DNA of 64,000 bases from Sialis fuliginosa (Eukaryota > Arthropoda > Insecta > Megaloptera > Sialidae): assembly GCA_961205875.1 (NCBI GenBank), contig OY540812.1:29583098-29647097 (forward strand), in the 5' to 3' direction. The stretch's first letter is position 1, and the number at the start of each line of letters is the position of its first letter. Position numbers and translations under genes: made by a program. A model generated the notes under the pieces. The model was not told the origin of the DNA. It made no database searches and was given only the letters and a program-made list of their open reading frames with translations. This document shows positions 46,605 through 57,894 of the stretch, piece by piece.

Positions 46605-46785
46605 TGAGGCTTCCGCGGTGGTTTTGATATAGATCTTGGCTTCTGGAACATCTTCAGGGCTCTTCTAAAAGTGCACTTTTAGAAGAGCCCTGAAGATGTC
46701 CACTGCAATGTGTGACGAAACGTTGGCCGATAACACGACCAAACTGACGCGGCTTACACCCAGAAGCCAAGATCTATAAAATAGT
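46605..46785. repeat. Family E palindrome with a hammerhead-like core
   Basis: The centre is an almost perfect palindrome around AAAGTGCACTTT. In the right arm CTGAAGA (46690-46696) is followed by a 6-bp stem (GTCCAC at 46698-46703 with GTG...GAC at 46710-46716, one bulged T) and then GAAAC (46717-46721). This is the order of conserved blocks in a hammerhead ribozyme, but an extra T before the stem departs from the canonical core and stem III with its cleavage site was not found. Confidence 0.6.
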
Positions 46786-48151
46786 TAAATATTTATTCAC
46801 TGTTGCCGGGACTAAAGAAAAATAGGGCCCTATGCAAGGTTTCCATTGCAGGCCCCGTTAAAAAAACCAAAATCTAAAATAATTTTTTTAGCAAATATTT
46901 ACATTAATATCTGAAGACCTTTTTTCGCTTCCACTTTTGAAAATCCGTGATTTCAGAAATTACGGGCCCTAGGCAGTTGTCTAGGTCAAAGTCCGCCTTT
47001 GGTCACCGGTAGTATAGAAAATATCCCCTAAAATCAAACCCAGGTATATTTGGACTTTTTTTAAATTGTATAATACATGAAAGATGAAAAAAACTAATAC
47101 ACTTATATGAGAAAATCGGGACTTTTTCTCTAGAACGAAAATAAAAAAAATAGCAACTAAATGTCGTTTTTAGATCCTTTTCAATTTTTGAGTTTGTGAA
47201 TTTTATCTTGAAATATTGCACCTCTCAAATTGAAATTTTTATGGGGTTTATGTATTTACAAATACTAATATAAAAACCATGATTAAGTCAAAATATATTA
47301 CATTAAAAAAGAGGACATTTCAGTATAAAAAAGAAAAAAAAGATCAATGCTCAAAAAGAGAACATGTTCCCTTCAAAAGATATATTCTAGCATCCCTATT
47401 TTCGATAAATTTTACATAAAATTTAGAAAATTACAGAAAATTCTCTAGGAGATGAGATGCGGGGGTCAATAAACTTGATACACAATATGTATAAAATCAA
47501 CCCTCGTGATGGTGTACATTCCCCTCTCCTTATACTATGTCATGGATAATAAATTCTCACCCAAACTAAAATTATAACACCATCAAAAATTATAGTGTTT
47601 AATAAGCAACACTATACACAACAAACATTACAAGTTTTAACTCGCGCGGATTTCCTGCTACTGACAGAAACAATAAACACACACAACAACCCCCTCTCAC
47701 ACACCCACCCACCCCACACACACCACCAACAAATGAATTTCATTTTACTCGAGCAGTTAGAATTCATTATATGTAACATATGAACCCGAACGTACGTTAC
47801 AGATCACCCCCCCCCCTTTTGCCCTATATATACCCCGGCCACCCCCACAGTGTCGTAACGGGGCGCAGAGACACCGGAGCTTGCCTTGGAGGCACGACGA
47901 TTAAACTAATGGAGGCCATCTGAAATTAGTGTAAAAAAATACCTATATTGTATAATTAACTTAAATTTTAATTTGATAAATAAATTCGAATTTGCCAAAA
48001 CATCTTTAATTTTGTTAAATTATAATTTATATAAGTTAATAAATAAGTATGTTATTCATGTCACTGTCTGGAAATATTTCTCTTTGACTTATTTGATTTT
48101 GTATTTTAGTTTTTCAAAAATTAACACTAGACGACCAAAAAAATACTTTAA
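46786..48151. other. No gene; CA-rich and GC-rich patches
   Basis: A CA/CCCACC-rich tract lies at about 47675-47735 and a GC-rich patch at about 47810-47910. The rest is AT-rich. Confidence 0.45.
47825..47850 (+). promoter_or_regulatory. Possible TATA/initiator pair
   Basis: TATATATA at 47825-47832 is followed by CACAGTGT around 47849 inside a GC-rich patch. The 24-base spacing is shorter than the usual 30, and no gene can be attached to it. Confidence 0.2.
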
Positions 48152-48154
48152 TTA

Positions 48155-48778
48155 CACAGCTACACAAAAAAAAGTGCGGAGCCAAAAAAGCGACCTGTAC
48201 AACATTGTAGTATTAGTCGAGCATAGTCGAAATCCAAATTTTTGGAATTTTCTGCTTACCAGTTTTTTTTATTCGAACTTGAATTTTGGGTTTAAGGCTC
48301 TGTCAAACAGGAAGCGGACTAAGGTGGTCAAACAGAACACGCAAGTGACGGCGAACCAGTGCAAATTCATTCTTCATCTAGTGATCGTGATCATCATGTT
48401 TAGCAGTTCATCTGACGAAGAAGAATTACTACTTTTGTTAGCTGTGAGTTCAGTAACAAGACGAAAAAGGAAATGGGTATGCCATAGTCAATGTGCATAA
48501 TGCAGGCATTCTATATAGTGACTAGGCATTCTACGATCGAGAGGGTTGTTTTCCGAGCTAAATACTGAAGCGAAGTCATACAAACAACTGCACTACCGCA
48601 CAAGATCAATCAAATTTTCATCATTTTCTTCTCTTTTACTCATTTTGCCATCCAGTCCGCGCGCGAACTCTTGGTTGAATTTCTCCAAGTTGGCTAAACC
48701 CAAAATTCAAGCTCAAATTTAAAAAAAAAACGGGTGAGCAAAAAATTCCAAAAATTTGTGTAGCTGTGTTATTTAGCG
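48155..48778 (+). mobile_element. Harbinger element, internally deleted
   Basis: Inverted ends CACAGCTACACA, with further matching sub-ends ('TTTTTGGAATTTT.TGCT.ACC' and 'CTTGAATTTTGGGTTTA'), and a TTA duplication on both sides (48152-48154 and 48779-48781). It keeps the start of a Harbinger-type nuclease gene (48396-48500) but loses the rest. The duplication, ends and coding remnant agree on PIF/Harbinger. Confidence 0.85.
48396..48500 (+). pseudogene. Start of a HARBI1-like nuclease, truncated
   Basis: 34 codons from ATG to TAA. The beginning 'SSSSDEEELLLLLAVSS' followed by a basic run ending RKRKW matches the typical N-terminus of HARBI1-like proteins (acidic serine start, leucine run, basic run, W-V-H-P). 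About 90 percent of the protein is gone. The longer open frame from 47973 extends this only by chance upstream. Confidence 0.7.
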
Positions 48779-48783
48779 ACCGA

Positions 48784-48925
48784 ATAGATTATCCCGAAGG
48801 TTTTTGGCGTGCTTAAACCGAATCCGGTCCCCAATTTTCTCAATTAGCTCAGGTTATTGAGATAACCTAACATAAAATTGCCTAAAATAGTTATTTTGGA
48901 CATATTAATGAATATTACCAATTAG
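48784..48925 (+). repeat. Family I dispersed repeat, copy 1
   Basis: Shares 'CTCAATTAGCTCAGGTTATT' and 'TTATGAATAT'-type blocks with 57425-57600 (+) and 59620-59745 (-). It directly follows the Harbinger element, which probably inserted into it. Confidence 0.65.
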
Positions 48926-49784
48926 ACAATTTTTTTCTAAAGTTTCTGCTCTCGGCAACAAATATCACTATCTTTCTCCATTAAAACGAAGATTTATTGT
49001 TCACTACATAATTTTTTTTCTTCAATAAAAATATGATATTTTTACAAATACGAGTACTTTACTCAAAATTCTTACTCCTGCTCAATTTTTATCGTATCAT
49101 AAATTTTCTGCACTCCTAACAATCTCTATAAACTAGGGAATAACTGCAGTTTTGATTTGTTGCCCTTTTCATTTTACGGATGTGAAATCACCCTTGAAAA
49201 TTGGGGTATTTTTTGTTTTTATTTTATTATTCTTAAACGGTTAAATATATATATTTTTAAATAATAACAAAAATTACTAGGTATATACACATGATAAATC
49301 TATCATTTTTCAAACAATTATAACAAGTTATAAACAAATTAATTATAGTTTAAATCGATGTCTTAAATGTTTATTAATAACAGATCGTTTTCATATTTCA
49401 ATTCCTTATTGATTACCTATCATTTTTTACCCCATATCTCAGGATTGAATGACAAAAATTTTTTAACCCATTTGCCACATTAAAAAAAGCACCAAAAAAT
49501 CAGTACACTTTTACCAATTCGCAAATTTCTAATACAAAAGGTTAAATAGTTAGAATTCTGAGACAGATTCCGATTGATAATAAGTGTTCTTTTTTCAGAT
49601 TTCAGTACGATAATAAATGGGGGTCAAAATACACAAACATACTAGTCCGGCACTGCCCTACCTCCCTTCCACTATACTCATGATGGGGGGGGGGGGAGGA
49701 TATATCTGTTCTCCAGCCGCGAATTGAACAGCGACCCGAGAGTAATTAAATGACAAAATAAAATACAACGTCCGAGGTAATGAA
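48926..49784. other. No gene seen
   Basis: AT-rich, with a 12-base G run near 49686 and a GC-richer patch at about 49700-49740. Confidence 0.45.
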
Positions 49785-49917
49785 ATTACATAATAATAAT
49801 AAATAAATAAACCAGCGGACGAATTTACATAATATGCAAACGCGCGATATTATGAAGCTATTATGTAATATGGACGCAGCAGCGCTAAGCCGCTTAATCT
49901 GCAAACAGATTATGTAA
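49785..49917. promoter_or_regulatory. Cluster of four TTATGTAA (PAR-bZIP type) sites
   Basis: TTATGTAA or its inverse occurs at 49786-49793, 49825-49832, 49861-49868 and 49910-49917. Two match the full vrille/Pdp1-type box RTTAYGTAAY and two match 9 of 10. The segment also has CpG-containing patches unlike its surroundings. It could be an enhancer. The target gene is unknown. Confidence 0.4.
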
Positions 49918-50739
49918 GCCCTAACGCACATGTATGTACGTGAGTATATATGTATACTCAATGCTTAGGTGAAAAAACAACCTTTATCTTAATACTGGTA
50001 TTTGACTAGTCATTATATACTAATCATAAAAAAAATCGCTCAAAACATATACGGAGTATGCCATAATAGTCCAGTTCATTTAGACGAAAAATAGATGTAT
50101 CTGGGGAAAAATTCGCAGGGAGCTGAATTTCATTTTGTCTTATAGTACCCATCGATCCCTTGCGAGCATACTTTTTTACAGCCCACAAAAGGTGCTAATA
50201 ATTAGTTTTATGATAATATCTCTGTATTTTTAGATTTTACGATAGTGAAAGTTATATAACGATGGGAAAATTAGAAAATTCTCTACAAAAAAGGTTATTT
50301 ATAGTTTTTCATACGAACTATAATTTTCACGGAAACTGAGTGCAAAAGTTACGACTTAAGCAAATACTACTAGCCCAGGCAACGTATAATTTTTGACTAA
50401 TGTAAATATTATGAAGAACGTGTGAGGTTCCAAATTTTGTCAGTAGTTAGAACATACCGAGATTTATATTTTCTGAAAACTCCTTAGCAAAATATAAATA
50501 TAGATATAAAAGTATAAAAATAGATACAGAGATATTTACATAAAACTAATTATTAGCACCTTTTGTGAGCTGTAAAAAGTATTATCGCAAGGGATCGATG
50601 GGGACTTTTGGTACTTTATTTATAGAGACAAAATGAAGGTGTATACAAAAATTCAGCTTCCTGCGAATTTTTTCCCAGTGAAAACCTAATTCCTGGACCA
50701 TAAGGGTTCCGAAGAGACGTACTACAAGATATCTCAAAT
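49918..50739. other. No gene; short inverted pair
   Basis: 'CCATCGATCCCTTGCGA' near 50150 and 'TCGCAAGGGATCGATGGGG' near 50585 are inverted, and 'AATTAGTTTTATG' / 'CATAAAACTAATTATTAGC' likewise. This suggests a decayed fold-back element of about 550 bp (50090-50690). Confidence 0.55.
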
Positions 50740-51885
50740 ATATGTTACGTGAAAATTTTAGAGATTTTTTTTGTAGAGCATTCAATTTCCTATAATATTG
50801 GTCTACAACGTCATTTAAAACCTCAAAATGACATTTAATATGTCAGATATATTAAATGTCATTTTGACATTTGCATAAATTTAGATTTGGATTGAAATTG
50901 TCAAAAAATTAAAAATATATGAAAATATCGGTATGGAGAACCATACATGACTTCCATGTTCTTTCTATCTTTTTAAATAATTTTTAAATATACATTTTTT
51001 TAAATATTTTATTTATATAAGCTACTACTATTAATATACATATCGTAATACATTAAAAAAACATATATACTTACAACGGTTACGGCTCTTGCCATTTGTA
51101 TATAAATATTAGTTTTCTAATGTCAAAAACATAATTCACATTCGTAGAAAAACTAATTTGACAATTTGAATTTAGTTGCATTTGTTTCCAAGGCAACATG
51201 AATTAATGACATATTAGTATTTAAAATTAAAATTTTAAATGTGTTTTTCACCCGTTTAATACCTGTTTAGGCACGTACAAATAATAAATGTCCCTTAGAT
51301 TCAATTGAACTGCAAATGTACCAAATCTTATCAAAATTAGTGAGATAATACTCGCAATATTCACTTTTTAGACGAAAAAAGTTACAAAATTTCGAATATT
51401 TCCAAAACCCCTAATCCGATTAGCACCAAAATCAATAGGTCTGGAGTACTCGCTGAGACAAACATTTTCCCCAAAAATAATTCAGATCGGTACATTTTTA
51501 CACTAGTTATCGTGAACGAAAGAAAATTCTACATCCGCACAGACACACAGACACACGCACAGCCGCCATGCGGAAATTAACTTTTCTTTAAGTTTTGAAG
51601 TTAGTACAATCAGAATTTGTCATTTTCTCGGACACGATTTTTCGATGGTATTACAATACTTCCATTTCTTTCAGAACATGGAAGTAAAAATAATCAGGTG
51701 CGTCTTATGAAAAATTTCGAACTAATATTTTTTAGTTAAATTGTATAAAAATTAAATGGTTAACCAATGCCAGGCAATTTATCGAAACACTATCGGTTTT
51801 TATTTAAATTGTTCAATAATTAATTACCTTTGGTGAATTTAGCACGAGGAAGCACTGTGCATTTACTTGGCAGATGTTTTTTAAA
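50740..51885 (+). repeat. Family B dispersed repeat, copy 2, split by family A
   Basis: The left part ends at about 50923 and the right part resumes at about 51687 with 'AATCAGGTGCGTCTTATG'. Family B copies at 39747 and 54135 lack the insert, which defines the junctions. Confidence 0.8.
50924..51686 (+). repeat. Family A element, complete copy (about 763 bp)
   Basis: Begins 'ATATCGGTATGGAGAACC' and ends with a hairpin ACTTCCAT...ATGGAAGT. The 5' region has the matching ACTTCCATGTTC. Any duplication is hidden in an A-run (AAA). It contains a GACACACAGACACA tract and no open frame. It looks like a non-autonomous mobile element, but the class is not assigned. Confidence 0.8.
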
Positions 51886-52290
51886 TACTTTCCCGATTAT
51901 TATTTTCATCTAGTTTTAGTTTTTTTACAATTTCAGTATAAATCTATTTATTTATCAAGGAAACGTCAAAATGACATAATTTATAAGTCAAGGTAAGATG
52001 TAGCGATTTAAAAACAATTCACGATTTTTCAAGCATATGGAAATAAGTCTTCGTAAGGGAATATTTTACTACAAAAATTGTACTGACCTTTTTTTTATAG
52101 AAAATTAATTTTTTTATGTGTATAATACTATAATGTATATTTGTGAGTCCGAGTAAAAATGTACTAGATTTCATAGTTAGTATACATACACCCGCACGGA
52201 GTACGTACGGTTGTACACGCTCATAACAGACACACAGCGAAAAAATACACTCGCCACGGTACAGTACGCATCCAAAACTGGCACAATTAA

Positions 52291-52728
52291 CCCATTATCG
52301 CTCAAAAGAAAACAAAAACTTTTTTTTATATTTAGAAAAAAATAACGGTGTGCATTCGAGCGAGTAAATTTGGCTGATATGAAGCCTATTTTGTGTGAGA
52401 CTGCTTTTCTGATATCTTTTTTTTTAGATAAATTACATTTAAAAATCAAGTTATATGTATATTTAAGTTATTCCATATAATTTAAACAAAATTCGAAATC
52501 AAATACTTCAGTTGGATAAAATATAATAGCATATCACATGTCTCTATTCATATACAAATAATTCGCAGCAATTAAAACACGTTTAAACCCTCATGAAACT
52601 AATAACGTAAACAGATTTTGTTTGTTACACTACTAGCATCTGATTTTTAAGGAAATATTGTGAATATAAAAAGCAACACGAATTATAAAATGAGGTGTAC
52701 ACAAGTGTGTACGGCGGGCGTTAATGGG
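52291..52728. mobile_element. piggyBac-like MITE (438 bp)
   Basis: Inverted ends CCCATTATCGC and GCGTTAATGGG lie between TTAA on the left (52287-52290) and TTAA on the right (52729-52732), the piggyBac target. It has no transposase. The open frame on the - strand is not protein-like. Confidence 0.85.
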
Positions 52729-52732
52729 TTAA

Positions 52733-53389
52733 TACTGTTAGAAGTATCTCTAGAATAGACAACATAATACAAATTAAAACGGTGCAAAATTGTTATTATT
52801 GTTTGCAAGCAAATTCTGTATAATACTGGACATTAAAGAACTAAACAGTCAATTGTAGTATTAAATTATGAAATTTAATACTATAAAAGAACAATAATTA
52901 CTATAAATAAAGTCCTTTTATTCGAAATAAGTTGTTATACTCGACAAAAATGTTATTTGAATGCATTGCAAACATTTCAAAGACAGAAAAACTTGGCTTT
53001 TAACTGAATGTAAGCTTTTCAAAGTAACGACTATTCTTGTATATATGCATTCAAAAAAGCTCTTACCACATAATGACAAAGATAAAACTGAATTGAAGCT
53101 ATGTTCTAAAAAGTACATTCAAATTTAAAAAATAATATGCTCTATATTTTTTATAATAATTTCAATAATGTGAGTATTTCAACGTCAAGAATAGATTGTC
53201 TACATTTACAAGTAGACAATGTAATGTGTAAACTATATAATATGTAGATAATACATGGAGAGTGATTGAATGAACAACTCAACTATTTATAATAAAAGTG
53301 GTTGTAAATAAAACGAAAAAAACATTTTAAAGCTACAGATAAAATTTGAGTGTAGATGTATGAAAAAATTGTCATAGTTTTTTTTAAAT
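52733..53389. other. No gene seen
   Basis: AT-rich. It contains 'TATAATACTGGACATTA', a possible worn end of a family H element, near 52815, and a small palindrome 'TTGTCTAC.TTTACAAGTAGACAA' near 53195. Confidence 0.5.
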
Positions 53390-53966
53390 AGGGTCAACTG
53401 GGGTAAAAGTGAAACACAATACAAATCTTTCATGTTTTTTGACAGTTAACGATACAAATTCATACTTTAATTTTTTCTACAAGATGCGCTTATGAATAAC
53501 ATTTTAAATACTTACAACATTTGAACTGTACGATACAATACGGACTTTAAAAATGAAAAAAGTGTGTTTCTTTTTTAACCTCTAATTTGGGGAAAAGTGA
53601 AACAGGCCTCTAATGGAAAATATTTCTCGAAAAATTTAAAGAAAAGCTATAAAGGCAACTTTGATTTATCTTCTTTGTGGCATATCAATGTGAAATTGTA
53701 ACTTTAATTAATATCTGAGCTATACAGAAAGTTATGTGAAAACAATTAAAATTTAATTCACATGTTTTGACATCAACTAACAGGGAAATCTGTAGGGGTG
53801 ACACATCACTTATTAGGCGATTCATATTTTCAGGTCGCTTTAACAAACCTTTAATGATGATGTCAGTTTTTATAATTCTCCTATAAACAAATTAGTTTTT
53901 TAGTTGCAAGCTTGTTTCACTTTTACCCCATTTTTTTGGTGTTTCATATTTACACCGCTCGACCCT
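53390..53966. mobile_element. DNA element with AGGGTC...GTAAA..TGAAAC ends
   Basis: 577 bp. The left end is AGGGTCAACTGGGGTAAAAG and the right end, inverted, AGGGTCGAGCGGTGTAAATA, each followed by TGAAAC. It is flanked by AAT on both sides. 'GGGGAAAAGTGAAAC' and its inverse recur inside. The superfamily is not assigned. Confidence 0.7.
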
Positions 53967-54134
53967 AATTCAGATTTATAAATTTAAAACCTTTAATCTT
54001 TAGCAAAGTTAAAGAGGTACTTGCATGAAATTTTTTTTTTATTTTTTTACATACAATGATGCTAGTTTGTATTAATTATATTAATTTTGTGAGAATTTTT
54101 GACCGTTTAGTTATTTATGTAAGTGTTAAAAATT

Positions 54135-54780
54135 AAAAACATCTACCAAGTAAATGCACAGTGCTTCCTCGTGCTAAATTCACCAAAGATAGTTAATTAT
54201 TGAACAATTTAAATAAAAACCGATGAAGTGTTCAGATAAATTGCCTGGCATTGGTTAACCATAATTTTTATACAATTTAACTAAAAAATATTAGTTCGAA
54301 ATTTTTCATAAGACGCACCTGATTTTTTTTCATATATTTTTAATTTTTTGACAATTTCAATCCAAATCTAAATTTATGCAAATGTCAAAATGACATTTAT
54401 TATAGCTGACATATTAAATGTCATTTTGAGGTTGTAGACCTATACTATAGGAAATTGAATGCTCTACAAAAAAATTCTATAAAATTTTCACGTAACATAT
54501 GTCGTTCTTGAGATATCTTGAACAAGTAAATATGTTATGATCTCACCTCTCCCCTTTACACACGATTTTGAAATGGGATCGTCCTCAAACCATCCCACCA
54601 AGTTTCATTAATATCATGATACGTTTGACAAGGATTCAGAGACAGACACATAGACGGACGGACGGACAGACAGACACGGAACGAAAAGTGTTTGTCTTGA
54701 CCCAGGAAAGATCAATTTAAAATTTTGAAATCGGAAAACAATTTTATTATATCATTCTTCGATATTGCGAGGAAGCAAAA
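54135..54780 (-). repeat. Family B dispersed repeat, copy 3
   Basis: Reverse copy from 'CCAAGTAAATGCACAGTGC' to 'CTTCGATATTGCGAGGAAG'. It lacks the family A insertion. Confidence 0.8.
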
Positions 54781-55794
54781 TAGAAATTTAAAGCTGTGAA
54801 AATAGAAAATCTGAATACTATTATATAGACTGTTTACTGTAATTTTTGTAATGTTCAAAACAATATTTTTTTATAAAAATGATTTAAACGGGTTAAAAAT
54901 GTTTTTTTCGTGTAACAAAAAAATCAAAATTTTCTAAAAAAATTTAAATCAAATAACGATAAAATTAAAATTTACATCATTAAAACTAAAAAAATTGCTG
55001 AGTTCGGGTGAGTCAAAAAAATTTGAAAAATTCCGGAAAATACCTTATTTTGATAAAATATTCTTAATCAGCAACCTCAAAAAATTATAACTAATATTTT
55101 CTAGTTGAAAATTGGGTTAAAAATATAAAATTTAAAAAAAATTAAACATGATTTAAATAAAGTTTCATTAAAATCGATTATTAATGCATTATTACAATAT
55201 TTTATATGAATACAACTCTGTTGGATACATATTTTCATTATTATTTATTAACTGTTATATAGGTAGAGAATTAATGAGTGAAATAGGCAAAAGCACGTCG
55301 CGTAATGAACACAGTTTTAATTATCTATTTACGCTTTTAATTGAGTGTCAATCTGGCGCGCTGAAGATCAATCAAAATTTGCGTTTTCCAAATTGCTTTT
55401 TATAACGTTATCCAGAAACGATTAAATTTTTAGCTTTGTATTCGTTTTTATGAACATTGATACAATTTATAAAATCAAAATTAATAATTTTGACCTATTG
55501 AACTTTGAAAAATTATGATAAACTTACATTTTTATTTTTTATTATACCTGGTCTACGTATTATTATCATTTATAGTAGTAATACGAGTATGTAGAAAATA
55601 ATTTTGCATAATAAACAGAACGAGATCTCGTCTCGAAAAAAATTAAGTCAGCCTTGTCTCGTTAACGTGACCGAGATCGACAAAATCTTGATGTAGTACG
55701 AATTTTTGTGTAAAAAATATTTTTTCCATTTATTATTAATAAACACGTAAAGATATTTCGATGACGAATTTTAAGAATCAAGATTCTGCAAAAG
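54781..55794. other. No gene seen
   Basis: AT-rich. A 74-codon open frame at 55184-55405 has no recognisable features. Confidence 0.5.
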
Positions 55795-57370
55795 GAGATA
55801 ATATCTACAAATGGGAAGGTTTTATATAATTTTCACTTAACATACATTCTTGAGATATTAAAAAAATAGATACCACTACACCCCTCCACATTGATTTTTA
55901 TATGGGACCAACTACTAGCCAGACCCAACTCCCAAACCAAATTTCATTAAAATCGGTTAAGTAGTTCATGTGTTATGCATGTAACAAGGATTTTTAGAAC
56001 AGATAGACAGACAGACAGATATGGAACAAAAAGTGTTTATTTTGATCTGTATCGGAAAAATCAAATGGAATTTTTTAAATAATAAAAAAAAACATTTGCC
56101 AAGTAAATGCACAGTGCTTCCTCGTGCTAAATTCATCAAAACCGATAGTGTTCAGATAAATTGCCTGGCATTGGTTAACCATTTAATTTTTATACAAATT
56201 TTACTAAAAAATCTTAGTTCGAAATTTTTCTTAAAATGCACCTGAATTTTTTAAATTTTTTGACAATTTCAATCTAAATCTAAATTTATGCAAATGTCAA
56301 AATGACATTTAAAACGTCAAAGTGACATTTAAAACGCCAAAATGACATTTAAAACGTCAAAATAGCATTTAATATGGCCAAGCAAATATCAATTTAGAAA
56401 AACAAAACACGAATTTTTAAAATAAATTGAGATAAATCTTTGTAAGGGAATATTTTACAACAAACGTAGTAGACCCACATTAGAGCTGGGCGCGGGCCGT
56501 GAATTTTTCGGGTCACGTCGGGTCACGGCCGTGACCCGACGTGACGTGAGCGATTTTAAAATATTGGATCGTGAGCGGGCGTGATCGTGAGTCAAAATAA
56601 AACAATCGGGCGTGACCGGGCGTGAGTACATTTTTGTCGTGCGTGAGTCCGTGAGTATATGTATGTATATTTTGATATTTCTTTAATTTCTGATCTCATG
56701 CATATATGATAATCTGTTAAATCGAATTTTTATATTAAACATTTTATTTATAATATATTATTTGGGTCACGAGCGTGACCCGCCGTGCGTGATCGGGCGT
56801 GAGTAAACAAATAGAATTCGTGAGCGGGCGTGATCGTGAATACTTTTTTTGTAACCGTGAGTGAGCGGGCGTGATTAAAATTTTTTCTCTCGTGAGCGTG
56901 CGTGATCGTGAGCAAAAATTACTCACGCGCCCAGCTCTAACCCACATTATAGGAAATTTAATGCTCTATAAAAAAGATTCTATAAAATTTTCTCGTAACA
57001 TGTGTCGTTCTTGAGATATCTTGAAAAAAGAAATATTTTGGGGTGTCACCCCTCCCCCTTACACACGATTTTGATGATTTTGAAATGGGACCGTCCTCAA
57101 GCCAGACCCAACCATCCGACCAAGTTTCAACAATATCGGTTCTGTGGTTCATGAGTTATGCGTGTGACAAGGATTCAGGGGACAGACGGACGGATACACG
57201 GACATACGGACACACGGACAGACAGACAGACACGGAACGAAAAGTGTTTGCCTTGACGTGAAACGGATAAATCAATTTAAAATTTTGAAATCGGAGAACA
57301 TTTTTTTTGTCTCAATCTGAAACGATCACATAGCTTCTCGTATCTTCGATATTGCGAGGAAGCAATTATA
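55795..57370 (-). repeat. Family B repeats, partial copy and copy 4
   Basis: A partial reverse copy (about 55795-56085, with a GACAGACAGACAG tract) abuts a full reverse copy (about 56093-57370). The full copy has three to four reiterated 'CAAAATGACATTTAAAACGT' units at 56295-56375 and is split by the hAT-like element at 56481-56939. Confidence 0.78.
56481..56939. mobile_element. hAT-like element with GTGAGCGGGCGTGAT repeats
   Basis: 459 bp with inverted ends TAGAGCTGGGCGCG and CGCGCCCAGCTCTA and a perfect 8-bp duplication ACCCACAT (56473-56480 and 56940-56947). Many 'GTGAGCGGGCGTGATCGTGA' units crowd both ends and make it strikingly GC-rich. No transposase. Confidence 0.92.
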
Positions 57371-57424
57371 TTATTATTATTATGATAAGATAATTTAGCA
57401 TAACTCTTATAAAACCACATGCAT

Positions 57425-57600
57425 ACATAGATTACACCGGGCAACAAAAAAATACTCTTGTTTTGCAGCCGAGACCTGAATAAACGATCCCGGCATACTG
57501 AAACCGAATCCGATCCCCAAATTCCTCAATTAGCTCAGGTTATTGAGATCACCTAATCGAGAAGCGCCAAAAATAACGATTTTGGGCATATTTATGAATA
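57425..57600 (+). repeat. Family I dispersed repeat, copy 2
   Basis: Includes 'CTCAATTAGCTCAGGTTATT' and an upstream 'GATCCCGGCATACTGAAACCG' (compare the inverted 'CGGTTTCAGCACGCC' near 59705). Confidence 0.65.
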
Positions 57601-57619
57601 TATTAATTATGTTACTACG

Positions 57620-57770
57620 CTTTATTTAATTCAGTTATGATATATGGAATTGAGGCATGGGGAATTCAGTTCAGACAGCAAAGAACAAGCTCTACGGGCT
57701 ATTGAAGAATCGAATAATGACGAGTGTTGTAAACCTGTATTTCAAAAATATGGAATTCTATTTTTAATTT
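57620..57770 (+). pseudogene. LINE reverse-transcriptase remnant
   Basis: One frame reads 'VMIYGIEAWG' and, after a frame change, another reads 'SKEQALRAI' then 'DECCKPVFQKYGIL'. This is the order found downstream of the RT domain in Jockey-like non-LTR elements (YGIEvWG..SKEQ.LRA......CKP.F.K..IL). About a dozen residues between RAI and the next block are missing. Broken and non-functional. Confidence 0.75.
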
Positions 57771-57894
57771 TTTTTTTAATTAATAAAATTATTATCAAAA
57801 TGATAAAAAATTCGTTCCTTGTTGTAACAAATAGATACCTAAATAACCAAATTTACAAATAATGTACACTACACGTATTTTTTTATTAATCAAT

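Noticed and set aside
47973-48395. Upstream 141 codons of the frame that ends in the HARBI1-like start
   Set aside because: The frame crosses the transposon boundary at 48155, so it cannot be one protein. Only the final 34 codons resemble a nuclease.
56744-56947. 67-codon arginine-rich - frame
   Set aside because: It is the reiterated GTGAGCGGGCGTGAT of a hAT-like element read in one frame.
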